Assembly: GCA_015039365.1 (NCBI GenBank)
Contig: WION01000026.1
Span: 326,330 to 390,329, forward strand
Length of the DNA: 64,000 nucleotides
Direction of reading: 5' to 3'
From: Amanita rubescens
Taxonomy: Eukaryota > Basidiomycota > Agaricomycetes > Agaricales > Amanitaceae
Part shown: positions 34,835-47,309 of the stretch, one piece after another
How positions within the stretch are numbered: the stretch's first letter is position 1
Layout of the letters: each line of letters starts with the position of its first letter
Made by a program: the position numbers and the translations under genes
The notes under the pieces: model-generated
Seen by the model: only the letters and a program-made list of their open reading frames with translations
The model's database searches: none
Told to the model about the DNA's origin: nothing

Positions 34835-37121
34835 GGTCAGTCAATCCGCCATCTCCCGCTGTCGCGGTCTTTTTTTCCTTTAAATTTTCTTTTCTTGATC
34901 AAGATTCCTTTTTAATTCTTGTAATATTTCTTGGTGTATCCTGCTTGAACTTCTTGACTACGTTACATTGGTCTTGTGTTGCGTCTCCTTTCCTGTTTTT
35001 ACTTCTTTCTCGCCGATCTCGAGCCTCCCCTCCATATTACCCGAACACCTACAGCGTGTTTAATATCTGCTCCGCATTGGATGTTCTGTATATATTAGAT
35101 TCTTTTTACTGTCTCATGTTTTGTCTTGCGCGCGTCTCGTTGGCTTTGGCTTTGGTATTGCCTACTTAATATCGCTTCCTTTGGTGCTCGCTTTAGTACG
35201 TACGAGTGCAGGGACGCATCCGAAAAACCCATATATAAATACATACGGTATTCTCGTCTATGCTATGTTACTCTATCCTATCTCGTATTCTATCCCTATT
35301 TTCCTCCCTTGCTTGCGTTTCTGCCTGCCTGCTTGTTTGTTGGCTAGTTTGCCACGTTGCTTGTTGTGGGGATATACCTTGGCCAGCATCCATGCCTTAC
35401 TTTGTATGATCATTTTAGTTGTACATGTTCGTTCGCTTCTCGACCTTGATCGCCTTCTTTTCTAATTTTTCTCCCAACTTAATCAAACACAAAAAAAATA
35501 GATGGGTGTAATCGTATGTACGTACGTACATTACATGATTTGGGACATATAGCTATTATAGACATGTTTTGTGTTTATGAGAGTGGGTGTGTGTATTTTG
35601 AAATTATGTGTTTGGAATAGCCCTTCTGGTTAGCCCGTTTGGTTCGTGGGTATTAGGCTAGAAGAAAAGCATGGAAAGCAGTTCGTGTGAGGGTATAAAA
35701 TATACTTAGGTAGAGTTTAGGCTTCAATTCGCTGCTCGGTGAAACCCAGAGAAGACGGGATTCTTACGTAGAGACGGGCTTTCCGGCTGATAAGATGAAT
35801 GGGAATCAGTTCAATTCCATTCAAAAATCTAACCGGGGATAAACGTACTGCCGAGTGAATACGTGAAAAATCAAATGAAATGTTAAATTATGTGTGAGAG
35901 TGTGTTGGAGGGGTTGGAGAGGTGGAAATCAACGTAGCGATTAAGTTATCAGCGCGATTCATCGCTATCATATAGGACTTGCGGTATCTCTGCATTTCAA
36001 GGTCAGGGATCGCCTCGCGGAGCCAAACTCCAAAGCGATCAGATAGTCTTCTAGATGGGAACGGCTCTGGACGGCGACATGTCCGATAATAAACTCTTAA
36101 TCGGATCGAGCAAGGTACAACCGAAATAGATTTGAGGAGGTGGCTGTAACGTAAACCGCAACTTGATGAGCGATGTGGCTGAAAGGAATACTTCACGGAG
36201 TTTTGGTAATGTCGGATTTTGCGTGTTCTTTGAATGAAATGTCGTTATCGGGGTGGATCCAGACGGCGATATATACGCTCACACCGCAGCGAAACTGACA
36301 TGGAGCCCGCCATTACGCGCTTGCAAGGTGATTAGCGTGAGATTGTGCAACGCGAAATTCGAGGATCGCCTCGTTCAGTGAGTTGCGTTCAAGAGGAAGG
36401 AATGGGTTGATTGCAAATCCCTGCCGACCGCATAATGATGATGTGACTTGCGACGCGTTTCAAGTTGAAGCGAAGATCGATAAATTACAGGGTGCTTGAG
36501 TTGTTCGGCCCACGTGAGAGTAGCACTACTAGTCTGTGTCCGCAGCTTGGAGATGGGGGATGAGTACAACAGAGAGGGGATGTCGAAGACTGGGTGGAAT
36601 ATACGAACACATGAATAGCCGGTTGCAACAAGGTTTGCAACGAGGCTGAGGGTCAATGTGGCCAAGTGACGCAACTGAATAGCTGCGCTCCTTTACACAG
36701 CGTCCGCATGCCAACAAAGAGCGGATTTGAACCTGAGGCGGCGTTCGCGTGCTAACCTCTTTCGGAGCTCTCTTTGAACGTCAGTCTCGACGACTCCCGC
36801 CCCTCGCTCCTTGCTAGTACTTGTTCCTGACGACAATCAAAGGGTCCTTAGATCCTGAGCGGTGATAGAGATCTGGGGGCGTTGAATAGCGGGACTCTCG
36901 CGTAGCGAAAGACAAAGTAAGCGCCCAGTTTGGCAGACGAATTCCATCCTGGCCAGATTCGACATGGATCTGGCAAGTGGCCAGGGGCTCGGCCAAGATC
37001 TGCATCTAACTCAAATTCGGGGACAAGCAAAAAAAATAAAATTGAAGACAAGGAGTTTCAGTCCAATGCAATTGTAAGGCGGGGAACGACCATGGAACTT
37101 TTTGTCAAGTAACAAAGAGCG
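34835..37121. other. 3' region of the GATA gene and unassigned spacer
   Basis: T-rich sequence at 34870-35500 is the likely 3' untranslated region. A minus frame at 35888-36196 (102 codons) and frames at 36375-36717 lack domains, paired splice sites or a recognisable family. Nothing firm is seen. Confidence 0.35.
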
Positions 37122-37538
37122 TCAATCCGTCAATCCGTCAATCTGTCGACATTTTGCTGATTGCTTTTCTTCAGTTAATAAAGGTTCTTCTAGTGTGTCT
37201 GCAGTTGCGACGGCGACATAATCCATTTCGCCGTCTTGAGTGCTGGAAAAACAAATCCCATATCTGCTGAGTGAATCTTGGAAAATTGGCATGACATCCG
37301 ACGAAAAAGGATCTAACCCCATCACTTCCGTAAATGTTAGATGAGGTGGCAGATAGATTGGAGGAATCATTACGCAGATGCTCTTCTTCCGTAGTACAGA
37401 AGTTAATATATACCCTTTGACGAAGTGTGAGATCGTTTCGGCATCATTACGCAGTGGTTTAAGGAAGCGAATTGTGCTCTCTGAGTGTTCGTTGCTCGTT
37501 CGTACAGTATCTGGCGGCAGCAGCAACTTCGTCCACAA
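37122..37538 (-). CDS. Possible exon(s) of a minus-strand gene
   Basis: A 138-codon open frame on the minus strand with ordinary composition and an acidic C-terminus (DTLEEPLLTEEKQS). Upstream on the same strand an open stretch (text RKITNISHSSADALASQEQ, then LMLSE before a GTACGG donor, about 37700-37830) could be a preceding exon, joined through an acceptor near 37640. No start, domain or family was identified with certainty. It may be a decayed or highly divergent gene. Confidence 0.25.
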   Translation of the reverse strand: MWTKLLLPPDTVRTSNEHSESTIRFLKPLRNDAETISHFVKGYILTSVLRKKSICVMIPPIYLPPHLTFTEVMGLDPFSSDVMPIFQDSLSRYGICFSSTQDGEMDYVAVATADTLEEPLLTEEKQSAKCRQIDGLTD

Positions 37539-37839
37539 AAGGCTTCGACAAACGAGAATCCATATCGGTGCAAAAATCCTTAGGGACAGCCCTGACCAAG
37601 TTGATGGCGCAAGATAAGTGAGATCTAATACCTTCCCATTGTGGCAGGGGCGGAGTGATTGACAGGTACAATAATGTAACGACGCCGTACCTCCGACAAC
37701 ATGAGACGCGTTGACATATCTTGTACGGCCGACTGCTCTTGTTCCTGGCTAGCTAGAGCATCGGCAGACGAATGTGAAATATTGGTGATTTTTCTGGCCA
37801 AGAAGAGGGAAGCCAGGCTCGTCCTGACATATTTACGCT

Positions 37840-38746
37840 CAGAAATACCAAGTAGGAATAAGACCTATTCAATGGAATAAAGCATTACGGCACTGTTCCA
37901 TGAACAGTAATGAATTCATCTTCAAACCCCAATTTGGAAATTACAAGACGACATCCAGATCTTGCCAGATCCCGTGCACATTCACTGGATCTGACCAACG
38001 CTAAGCGGATGTATTTTTATGATCGAGGTGACGAGTTCCACACTAAAATAAAAACAATTCAATCCAGTTGTGTCCTAGAACATCAATGGCTTGAACCGTT
38101 TTGGAAGTGTACTTGGACAATCCACAAACTCGGCTTTTTAGAAGTGGCGAGGATTACCGTAGATACAATTCAAATAGAAAAACAGTGACGAAAAGATGAA
38201 GGAACGCTAGGGTGGATGATATATGTTTCGGACGTACCTGGGAGGATGTCGACACATGCGGCGACAAATCCAAAAGGAAAGTTTGACAACCGTACAATGT
38301 CCGATTCTCAGTCTCTATTGCTCGTATGTCTGGGAAGCGGTAGTGCTATACGAATATGACGGAACAGATGCATTGTTTCCTGTAGATGTAGTTGTGGTCA
38401 TCCGAAATGATGCTCGGGAGACACCGGACGATACCGCGCCACTTATTTTCAACCAAACACTGTTTGCTTTCAACAACTTCAACGGCGGTAAGCTCTTTCT
38501 GATATAAGTTAGCACCGGACAGCTGACTTCCCAAAGGCCGTAACATGGGAGATCAATGTTATCCATCTGCGGCTACTATTACCTTATGACCCCAAAGGTA
38601 ACGAAAGGTAACGTCCATATTTGTCCTAGCGAACAATTCTCACCCTCGATATCCCACCCACCTCTGCCTGAAGATAAATACCGATGGGGGATCATAGCCG
38701 CTTCAGGCCCTCTTCATAGCTCTGAGACTGAGTCGAAGCTTACACC
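37840..38746. other. Unassigned spacer upstream of DUF6534 paralogue 2
   Basis: Frames exist on both strands at 38223-38566, overlapping one another; I could not choose between them. The last 100-200 bases are the promoter and leader of the 38747 gene. Confidence 0.3.
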
Positions 38747-40305
38747 ATGGCGGCACAATTCGACCCATCCCGGTTCATACTTCTGTAAGCCTCGTGTTCT
38801 TCTTTTCATTGATCGCACAGCTGACTTCTTCCTTCAAGCACTGGTCCCATCGTGAGTCATACCCACCAGCGCTCCCTCCAATGAAAGTCTAAAGCGATTA
38901 CAGTTCCTTTCATCTGTTTTCAACTGGTGTCTATTCGGTATTCTACTTACGCAAATTTGTAAGTGGACATTGTCAATCAAACATTATCGTCGTTTATCAC
39001 TCCCTCCTAGATATATTCACGATCTCGTTTCCAAAAGAGCGGTGGACACTGAAGGCACTCGGTAGGTTTCGCTTTGTTCGTGTCATGCATGGCCATACTG
39101 AAACCAATCCAATAGTCTTTACCCTCTGTGCGATAGACACCGTCCAGACGATTTTTGTCACTCACTACGGCTGGCATGTATTGGTTGTTGGATGGGGAAA
39201 TCCGGAGGTTCTTGCGGGCTTTACTTGGTCCACCTGCACGATACCAATAGTGGACGGAGTTGGTGCGTTCTCACCCCCTTATCCATCAGAATCCCCTCTG
39301 ACGGGCTTATTCGGATTAGTGTCCATCATTGCGCAAACATTCTTCGCCTGGTAATTAACTCCGGATTCTAGACCGTGATCCGATTTACTTATTAAAACAC
39401 AGGAGAATTTGGATGTTCAGGAAGTATTTCAAGCCTGCTCTCTATATCTCCATCATTGTGCTGCTGGTTGGTTATCTTGACGTATCTTGAAGGTAGTTTG
39501 ACTGATTTGTTTCAGGTTGCAGCGATGCAGGGGTTGAGCGCTATTGTCAACGGCATTCGTGTGAGTTTCATTTATTATAATGGAGTTTTGTGCCTTATGC
39601 GCCCAATTAGTATTTCTTCGTCACAGACATCTCTGAAATTGCCAAATTCAACTCGGGTGTCACCGTATGGTTGGCTGGTAGCTTCGTCTGCGATCTTATC
39701 ATCGCCGTCGCGATGATCCTCATCGTACGTTCAAGTCTGCTTCGTTGCTATTCAGTCTCTCATCGACGCGCTCTTCTTAGTTGCTCCGAGTCCGCACAAA
39801 GTCATTCTCGGAAAACACTCTATCGCTCTGCACATCGCTCATTGTACACGTGGTTGAGACCGGCACAGTGACTGTGCTTACTGCTTGCCTGGAACTCATC
39901 CTTTTCCTAACCATGCCGAACAACCTCCTTCATTTGATACCGTGAGTGAACGTTTTGCTACGTTGTTCCTTCAAGATGAACTTATTTCTTCTTATTAGTG
40001 GTGTTATCCTGAGCAAAGTGTAAATGCCAAAGTTTTCAAATCGTCCGACTTGCGCTAATCATTTTCTCTCCAGTTACTCCAATGCTGTTCTTGCGAATCT
40101 CAATGGACGCCTGCGCCACAATAGATGGGGCGATGCAGGTGTGACACACACCAATGTCAGCCACACTGGCAGGACTGTGGACATCAGCCGTCTCAGAAAT
40201 CAGCAGGACTACGAGACAGAGACAGCATTCAACAAGTCAACGATTGTCGGTATTAGCCTGCCAGAGACGGACTATCAAAAACGTAGCCCAGACAGCCCAG
40301 TATGA
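38747..40305 (+). CDS. DUF6534 domain membrane protein, paralogue 2
   Basis: Twelve exons: 38747-38784, 38839-38851, 38904-38958, 39011-39061, 39116-39262, 39320-39350, 39403-39466, 39516-39560, 39611-39724, 39781-39941, 39999-40019 and 40074-40305. They join to 324 codons including stop. The product shows TGPIFLSSVFNWCLFG, ISFPKERWTLKAL, TVQTIFVTHYGWHV, FFAWRIWMFR, MQGLSAIVNGIRYFF and VYSNAVLANLNGRLR, the DUF6534 pattern, with several membrane helices and a polar C-terminal tail. It is a paralogue of 23995-25630: exon lengths 13, 55, 51, 147, 31, 45, 161 and 21 are identical, and its 114-nt exon corresponds to two exons (54+60) there. The function of the family is unknown. The 13-nt second exon begins at an acceptor CTTCAAG rather than the nearer CACAG, which would give a stop. 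Confidence 0.88.
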
Positions 40306-40543
40306 TGATCAGAGGTCTTATGACTTAACATGACAATCCTGTACCATATTTCGGCCTTCATTGTTCGTACATATTCGCGCACTACTGCACTGTAAACTCG
40401 AGTCCCTAATATGTCCGCTAATACTATGATGCTTGTCATCGCTCTTGATACCGAAAATGATGATGTATTGAATAAGATGGTTGACTGACGTCACATCCGC
40501 TTCCCTCTTAACTTGTACAACCGAAGGCCCGTTAATAGCATCT

Positions 40544-41145
40544 ATGTCCAGCACGGCCAATCCACCAGTTCTTACACCCATCAAAACGAGGGGCACGCAG
40601 CCCACCACGCTTATCGAAACACAAGAGGAGGAAATCTATCAGGCGGGTATTCAACTTCCGAGATTTGACAATCGTTTGTCTGAATCAGGCAGATCGCGGA
40701 TAACACACAAGCCGCCTCTGTTGAAGATCTATACGCCATGGCAACGCCCCGGAAAAAGCGTCCTCCAGTGTACAGAATACCAACTAGCAATACTCCAAAG
40801 CGTTTCATTGCTCCACAGGCACATAGGACAACGCCGGACAACTCGCCCTTGTTCGAACCTGAGGTCACTTTGCCATCTCTCCCTTCCATCTCTCGGCTAT
40901 GTAGCGGGTCACAAGAGAGTCTTTTGGACGTTTCGATTGGGAGTCTCTCATCAACGCCGACAAAGGTTCGGATGCCTGAAGCCGAGAGCATGACTATTGA
41001 GGAAATATTACAACGAGGCACGTTGGACAATGCATGTCTTTTGGGTAAAGTCTTTTACACGAATATGGGTGTTATTTCTCATAATACAATAGACCTTGAT
41101 TTGAATGCCAGTACAAGTGCAGCCGATGACCTACTTTGGGAATGA
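40544..41145 (+). CDS. Hypothetical protein, two exons
   Basis: Exon 1 (40544-40646, starting MSSTANPPVLTPIK) and exon 2 (40712-41145) join through a 65-nt intron (GTATTC...CACAAG) to 179 codons including stop. Exon 2 alone can encode 135 residues from an ATG at 40738. The protein is Ser/Thr/Pro-rich and basic near its middle (TPRKKRPPVYRIP), then has a more ordered C-terminal part (MTIEEILQRGTLDNACLLGK). An alternative start lies at 40481. The splice choice is not unique. It ends 48 bp before tRNA-Lys(TTT). No family is recognised. Confidence 0.45.
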
Positions 41146-41193
41146 TACGGATATTGTGCATACATGTTTGTCGCAGTAGAGATTAATTTGTAC

Positions 41194-41310
41194 GCCCGCC
41201 TAGCTCAATCGGATAGAGCGTCAGACTTTTACGATCTCTTGGGTTACCGGGCTCCTGGGAATACACGATTGAAAATCTGAAGGCTGCGAGTTCGACCCTC
41301 GCGGTGGGCT
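41194..41310 (+). tRNA. tRNA-Lys (anticodon TTT), 43-nt intron
   Basis: The arms are the same as in the gene at 26697-26781 (GCCCGCC/GGTGGGC acceptor, TAGCTCAATCGGATAGAGC D arm, GCGAGTTCGACCCTCGC T arm). The anticodon loop is CTTTTAA, split after base 37 by a 43-nt intron that shares no obvious sequence with the 11-nt intron of the CTT gene. The mature length is 74 nt. Confidence 0.95.
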
Positions 41311-41424
41311 ACTTTCTTTTCCATTTTTTAGCTACTCCATCAGATATTTATATCCACGTCTATGTGACTAATAGTTGATGCGTTCCATGCTTTTCGGGCG
41401 CCAGGCATCTTCTGTATCTTCACC

Positions 41425-42158
41425 ATGGATGGCGCAGTTCCCTTTGGTTTTTCCACTCTCAATGTTTCCGGAAAATACATCTTGGTGAGCTAGCAACCGC
41501 CCCGTACTATCGACTTGACCTTACTCATCGTTTAGAACAAAACACTCAGTGACAACAGTGATCAGATTCTCCAGATGCAGGGCATCGGATGGATCACACG
41601 CAGCGCAATCAGCTATGCCAGTGTCACCTTCGACATCAAGCACGAAAAGGATGAGGATGGCACGGAACGGCTGAAAATTGACGAATATACCACCACCGGC
41701 GGAATTGCTACCACAACAGAGCATAGGGTGCTGACGTGGAAAGAGGTGGAGCACGACGATGTCTTGTTCGGCGCGATGTTGGTGAAGGCAAGAAGGTGCA
41801 AAGAGGAAGATATAAAAGAAGGATTCTTATCCCAAGGCTGGACCGCGGATACTCAAAAACATGGGTTAATTCAAACCGTTATCAGAAGTAATACTCGGAA
41901 GAGCGGCATTATTTGGACTGCGAATGAGGCAAGTAGTATCATGTTATGGACGAGATATAATTTAAGTCCATTGGTGCGGATCATATAGACTTGGGGTGTG
42001 GAGGAAGCCAATGGCACAAAGAGGTTCACAAGACGCGTGTACTTTACGGGAGGACAGAACAAGGTGGTCAAGGCCCGGTTGGTTTATGACTACAGTAAGT
42101 TCGCCCACCCCGCGTCTTCGTTGGCAGGTTGCTAAATTCGAGTGTTCCAGCGTGGTAA
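41425..42158 (+). CDS. Conserved fungal protein of unknown function
   Basis: Exons 41425-41484, 41536-41928, 41989-42094 and 42151-42158 join to 188 residues. The start MDGAVPFGFSTLNVSGKY, followed by LNKTLSDNSDQILQMQGIGW, TTGGIATTTEHRVLTW and KARLVYDY, matches a family of about 180-200 residues that I recall from many asco- and basidiomycetes and that has no assigned function. It appears soluble and beta-rich. Intron 2 begins GCAAGT, a GC-AG intron: the frame is closed without it and resumes exactly as TWGVEEANG after it. The last exon is only 8 nt (ending Thr-Trp-stop) and is chosen by intron length; the acceptor at 42127 would make a 33-nt intron, too short. Confidence 0.78.
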
Positions 42159-42494
42159 TCCGCCTTATCACTGTTGGCTGGTTGACGAACTCAGCTGGCA
42201 CATTTGTATAAGATCTAGGATACATCGCCTGTGAATACTGTGCTGATGAGGATGTAATATAGTGCTACCTTCGTTCTATTTTTAGAAATTGGCTCCTAAT
42301 CAACGAAGCAGCCTCCTTTCCAACAATACCTCATCCGATATGTTTTCCGCGTTTTAGTCCAGCCCGACCTGGTGGATCAGCTTATGTCACAATCGAAGCC
42401 AGCCTCGAATTACTCAATTATGTGGTGCCTGTCAGCCTCATCCGCTGTTTATATATGACATTTCGACGATCGCCTCACAACTTTTCCTCCCTTC
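42159..42494 (+). promoter_or_regulatory. Promoter region of the C2H2 factor
   Basis: Non-coding sequence between two co-directional genes. A TATA-like TATATGAC occurs near 42450, and a CT-rich leader (CACAACTTTTCCTCCCTTC) immediately precedes the ATG at 42495. No further sites are claimed. Confidence 0.35.
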
Positions 42495-44391
42495 ATGGCT
42501 TCATACGAGACGCAATGGCGAGGCAGCGACTCTGCTTCTGAATTCGGATCCGACGACAGTGTCTTTCCTTTCTTCAACTCTTCACCTAACCGTCTCGACG
42601 GCAGACCAAGACTTTTGCCGTCAGATCAGCGTCCCTCTGGATCTATTTCTGGGCCGCAGCTTTTTCCGATTTCCGAGTATCCTGCACTTGTCGGCATAGC
42701 CTCTTTGGGCGATTATGCCTTTTTAACGAACGGGGGTCTTGCAGAGCCCGCCGCTATTCAACGACCTCACTCAATGGCGGACGACGTCGAGTACAATCTC
42801 AACTATTTCAATTCTTATCTCGATCGCTCTGCGACCTCGGACAATGACACTGGGTCTGGTTCCGGAGCCGGTTACAGTTACGGACTCGTTCCTGCTCCGT
42901 CACTACTCGCTGCCTCGGGCGCTCCTCTACCATTGAACAGCTCTTATATGCAATCGCCTCATTCTAGCCGTTTGGATTCACAGTCGACCTCACCTATTCA
43001 CACAGTCGTAACATCACGCCTAGAGCCCTTAGACATAGTTCCGACCATACCTCCAGCTCCTGATACCCGCCACGTATTCTTCTCTGACAATGGCATTTAT
43101 GACGTGACCTCCTCGGCTCATGACATTTATCATCTTCAGCAAGGACTCAAGCAAGCGCAGGAACCTTTGGTGTCAGCCTCGGGTGGCATTCAACCGTCAT
43201 TCTCGTTCTCGTTACCTGGTATGCCAAACGCAGAAGAGGCTTTTCTGAGCCAGTTTCAAGAGCCAGTGACAAATATTGACCCAGCCCGCGTGGGAGAGGC
43301 GCTTACTGGAGAGCAACAACAGGGCGTTCACTATCCGTCTACTTCGGATAACCAGTCAACCTTTGACACTCTGTCCGGCACGGATATCTTTGGGACGGAT
43401 CAACAAGATTTGGCACCAAGGGGTGGATCTCCAAGCACTAGCGATTCGAGCAAGTCGAGCCAGAAACGAGGAAGGGATCAAATAGAGCCGTCCACGGCCA
43501 CCCCTGTCAAGCGCCAGCGCGTGAACCGGTCCGAGGATAATTATGTCCATAGAAGTACTCGGAAAAAGATGCAAAATGCTTCTTTCGATTTTGACTTGGT
43601 TTTGGGAAGCGACGATGAGGGCGAGAATGATTCTGGGAACGATGATTCCGACGCATATATCCCATCTCGATCGCCTTCACCTGTTCTTCCATCCTTTGTG
43701 GTCACGTCTCCAAGTCCATCTGCGTCTCCATCAATAGCTGATGAGCTGTCGACAATTGTTGTCAAAGGCAAAAGGGGACGAGGAAGAGGTAAAGGAAAGG
43801 CGAAGGGCAGCGCAGCCCGTGCATTGGCTATGGTCACTAGAGCAAGAGAAGAGCAAGACTCTTTGGAACTCAGGTATCCTGATCTATCTGACGGAGATGG
43901 TCTTTCGATAGGGGGCGCATCTACCGAAGGTGCCAGTAGAACAAGGCGGGCCCCGCTACCTGTTCCTGTACCGAATTTGATTAAGAAGAGTCGCGGAAGA
44001 AAGGTACCATATGTTCCAGTGCTACGCGGGGGAGAAGGAATCGGAGAAGGCGTTCCTGTCACTGACATTGTGGCTTTGACCCCTAGTGGTCGCAGGGGCA
44101 GAAGAAGGACGGCAGCAAATGATTTGGACGATGACGCGTCTGCTGTTGAAGAGCGAACGTTCATCTGTATGGTTCCCGGATGTGGGAAATGCTTTGTGCG
44201 TGGTGAGCACTTGAAGAGGCACGTTAGGAGTATTCATACCGACGACAAGCGTAAGTCGTACATGCGGTCTCTTTACTGGTTGCTGTCTGATCTCTCGCGT
44301 AGCACATGTTTGCCCGCACAAAGGCTGCGGAAAGTCGTTCAGCAGAAGGGATAATTTAGGACAACATGTTCGGATTCATCTAGAGGAGTGA
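42495..44391 (+). CDS. C2H2 zinc-finger transcription factor, Msn2/Seb1-like
   Basis: Exons 42495-44250 and 44303-44391 join to 614 residues; the 52-nt intron lies between the two fingers. Most of the protein is Ser/Pro/Asp-rich and probably disordered. A bipartite basic stretch (QKRGRDQ...PVKRQR, about 323-342) looks like a nuclear signal, and KRGRGRGKGKAKG (about 425) is AT-hook-like. The C-terminal fingers are CMVPGCGKCFVRGEHLKRH then CPHKGCGKSFSRRDNLGQH. The EHLKRHVRSIHTDDKP linker and the RRDNLGQH helix resemble Msn2/Msn4/Seb1 factors, which bind CCCCT stress elements. Orthology is inferred from the fingers only; other fungal two-finger families are possible. Confidence 0.85.
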
Positions 44392-44494
44392 TCTCGGGAT
44401 TATCATCTATACTACATACATTTATTTCGTTGATAAGATAATGGATTTGGATACCGTAATCAATATTATGCTTCCCGACTATCATCTTTAACCC

Positions 44495-46046
<1,552 letters not shown>

Positions 46047-46455
46047 ATGTTCATGGCTCAACGGTGGCCTAAGCATGAGATCTTGGTCAGCCTGAGCTTC
46101 CAAATGCAGGTGTCTCGGATGCAACGCAGGTGGTCCCTGGGCCATGCATCTGTTGGGTTTCGCTCTGAAATGGGCTCCAGGACGGTGTTGGAGATGACAA
46201 ATATATTCCAGTTTGACCTCAATGACGGCATGAGGCAAACAGATGAAAGGTACAAACAAAGGTAAACAACTCTACATATCTGGCTAGATGTGTGCCACGA
46301 CGCTCACAACACACAAAATCCAACAGCATTGTGACATAGATAGTAAATACTGGAGCCCAAGCCTCAGCAGTGGCCCACACACTCAACTCTCGAGCTTGGC
46401 AAAGTGCCTGAAGTTACCCCTTGCCCTCAATCTTGTACCCAATGCACTGTTCTTG
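46047..46455. other. 3' flank of WDR5/Swd3 gene
   Basis: No convincing frame; short ORFs overlap on opposite strands. Confidence 0.3.
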
Positions 46456-46676
46456 CCTTCATCAGCAAATTGGGGAAAAATCTGATTGCATCTGACACTG
46501 CTGGAACACTGGCTGTCTGATTGTCTGATTGTCTAACCAGCACTGGAACACTAATTGTCTGACAGCCTGATTGTCTGACATCATCTGACAACATCTGACA
46601 AGTGCCAGATCAAGACAGCCAGTGTACCAGCAGTGTCAGATGCAATCAGATTTTTCCCCAATTTCCTGATGTTGGC
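46456..46676. repeat. Foldback element with long terminal inverted repeats
   Basis: The left arm from about 46456 (core AAATTGGGGAAAAATCTGAT at 46467, then TGCATCTGACACTGCTGG and ACTGGCTGTCT) is the reverse complement of the right arm ending at about 46676, with one mismatch in the 52-bp core. The centre consists of short repeats of CTGATTGTCTGA type. Shape and size fit a MITE or foldback DNA element. I could not fix a target-site duplication. Confidence 0.8.
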
Positions 46677-47105
46677 ACTCCATCAGATTTTATTTCTTGA
46701 GCCTGATATATGGCAATGGAGGGTTGGGCATCTCCAAGTTCCAACCACCACTGCCCCTCCAAAACTCCCCATAAAAACCCTGGGGTTTGCCCAACCCCTC
46801 TTGTTCCCTAAAGTTTATACAAAGTTCAATGACCTTTTCATGGTGACCAACCAGTGCAGGGGCAAAGGCAACATGGGGAAGGGTGATCACTGATGGTAGT
46901 CTGAAGTCCACAGAGAAGAGGCTCACTATTTCTATAGTTAGTGCAAAATCTATGAAGAACATCAAGGGTCAGGTACCATACAAAATGCATTTGTTGCTTA
47001 GTATTTACTCACATCTCCATGCAGAATTTCAGGCTGAAACCTTGCTGCAACTCATCAAAATAACAAGGGAAAATGTACTATGTGTTGAGTTTACAACCTT
47101 ATTGA
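46677..47105. other. Unassigned region, possible element remnant
   Basis: Coding-like plus text (STEKRLTISIVSAKSMKN near 46906-46960) is interrupted by stops. Nothing identifiable. Confidence 0.25.
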
Positions 47106-47309
47106 GTGGGCTCTCACCTACCAGTAGATATTCATAATCAGTTGGCAGAATCAGTTGAAGAGTTTCTGGATGCAACACAGATTACTTTTGCAGGGGTGCA
47201 GGATGTTGATACCTTGGGTAAGATAAAGAAAATGGCCTCGGACCTGCTGCATGAAGTGGTGGCCCATATTGGCCAAGTCCAGAATGGAGCATGCAGTACA
47301 AATCAATGA
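47106..47309 (+). pseudogene. Fragment of an unknown coding sequence
   Basis: A 67-codon frame with protein-like composition (AESVEEFLDATQITFAGVQD, then KIKKMASDLLHEVVAHIGQV, helical and charged). It is preceded by coding-like but interrupted text from 46900. It may be the end of a decayed host gene or transposon ORF; no family is recognised. Confidence 0.25.

Noticed and set aside
38223..38566. Opposing ORFs of 94 (plus) and 83 (minus) codons
   Set aside because: They overlap on opposite strands, neither has a domain or a convincing exon partner, and I could not decide that either is coding.
40640..40692. Second GC-AG intron (CAG|GCGGGT...GGCAG) in the 40544 gene
   Set aside because: GCGGGT is a poor GC donor. 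A GT-AG intron (40647-40711) joins the same two frames and is preferred.
23995..41310. Large inverted duplication of a DUF6534 gene plus tRNA-Lys
   Set aside because: In the left block the tRNA is upstream of the gene, in the right block downstream, and spacer sequences do not match. A simple inverted duplication does not explain this.
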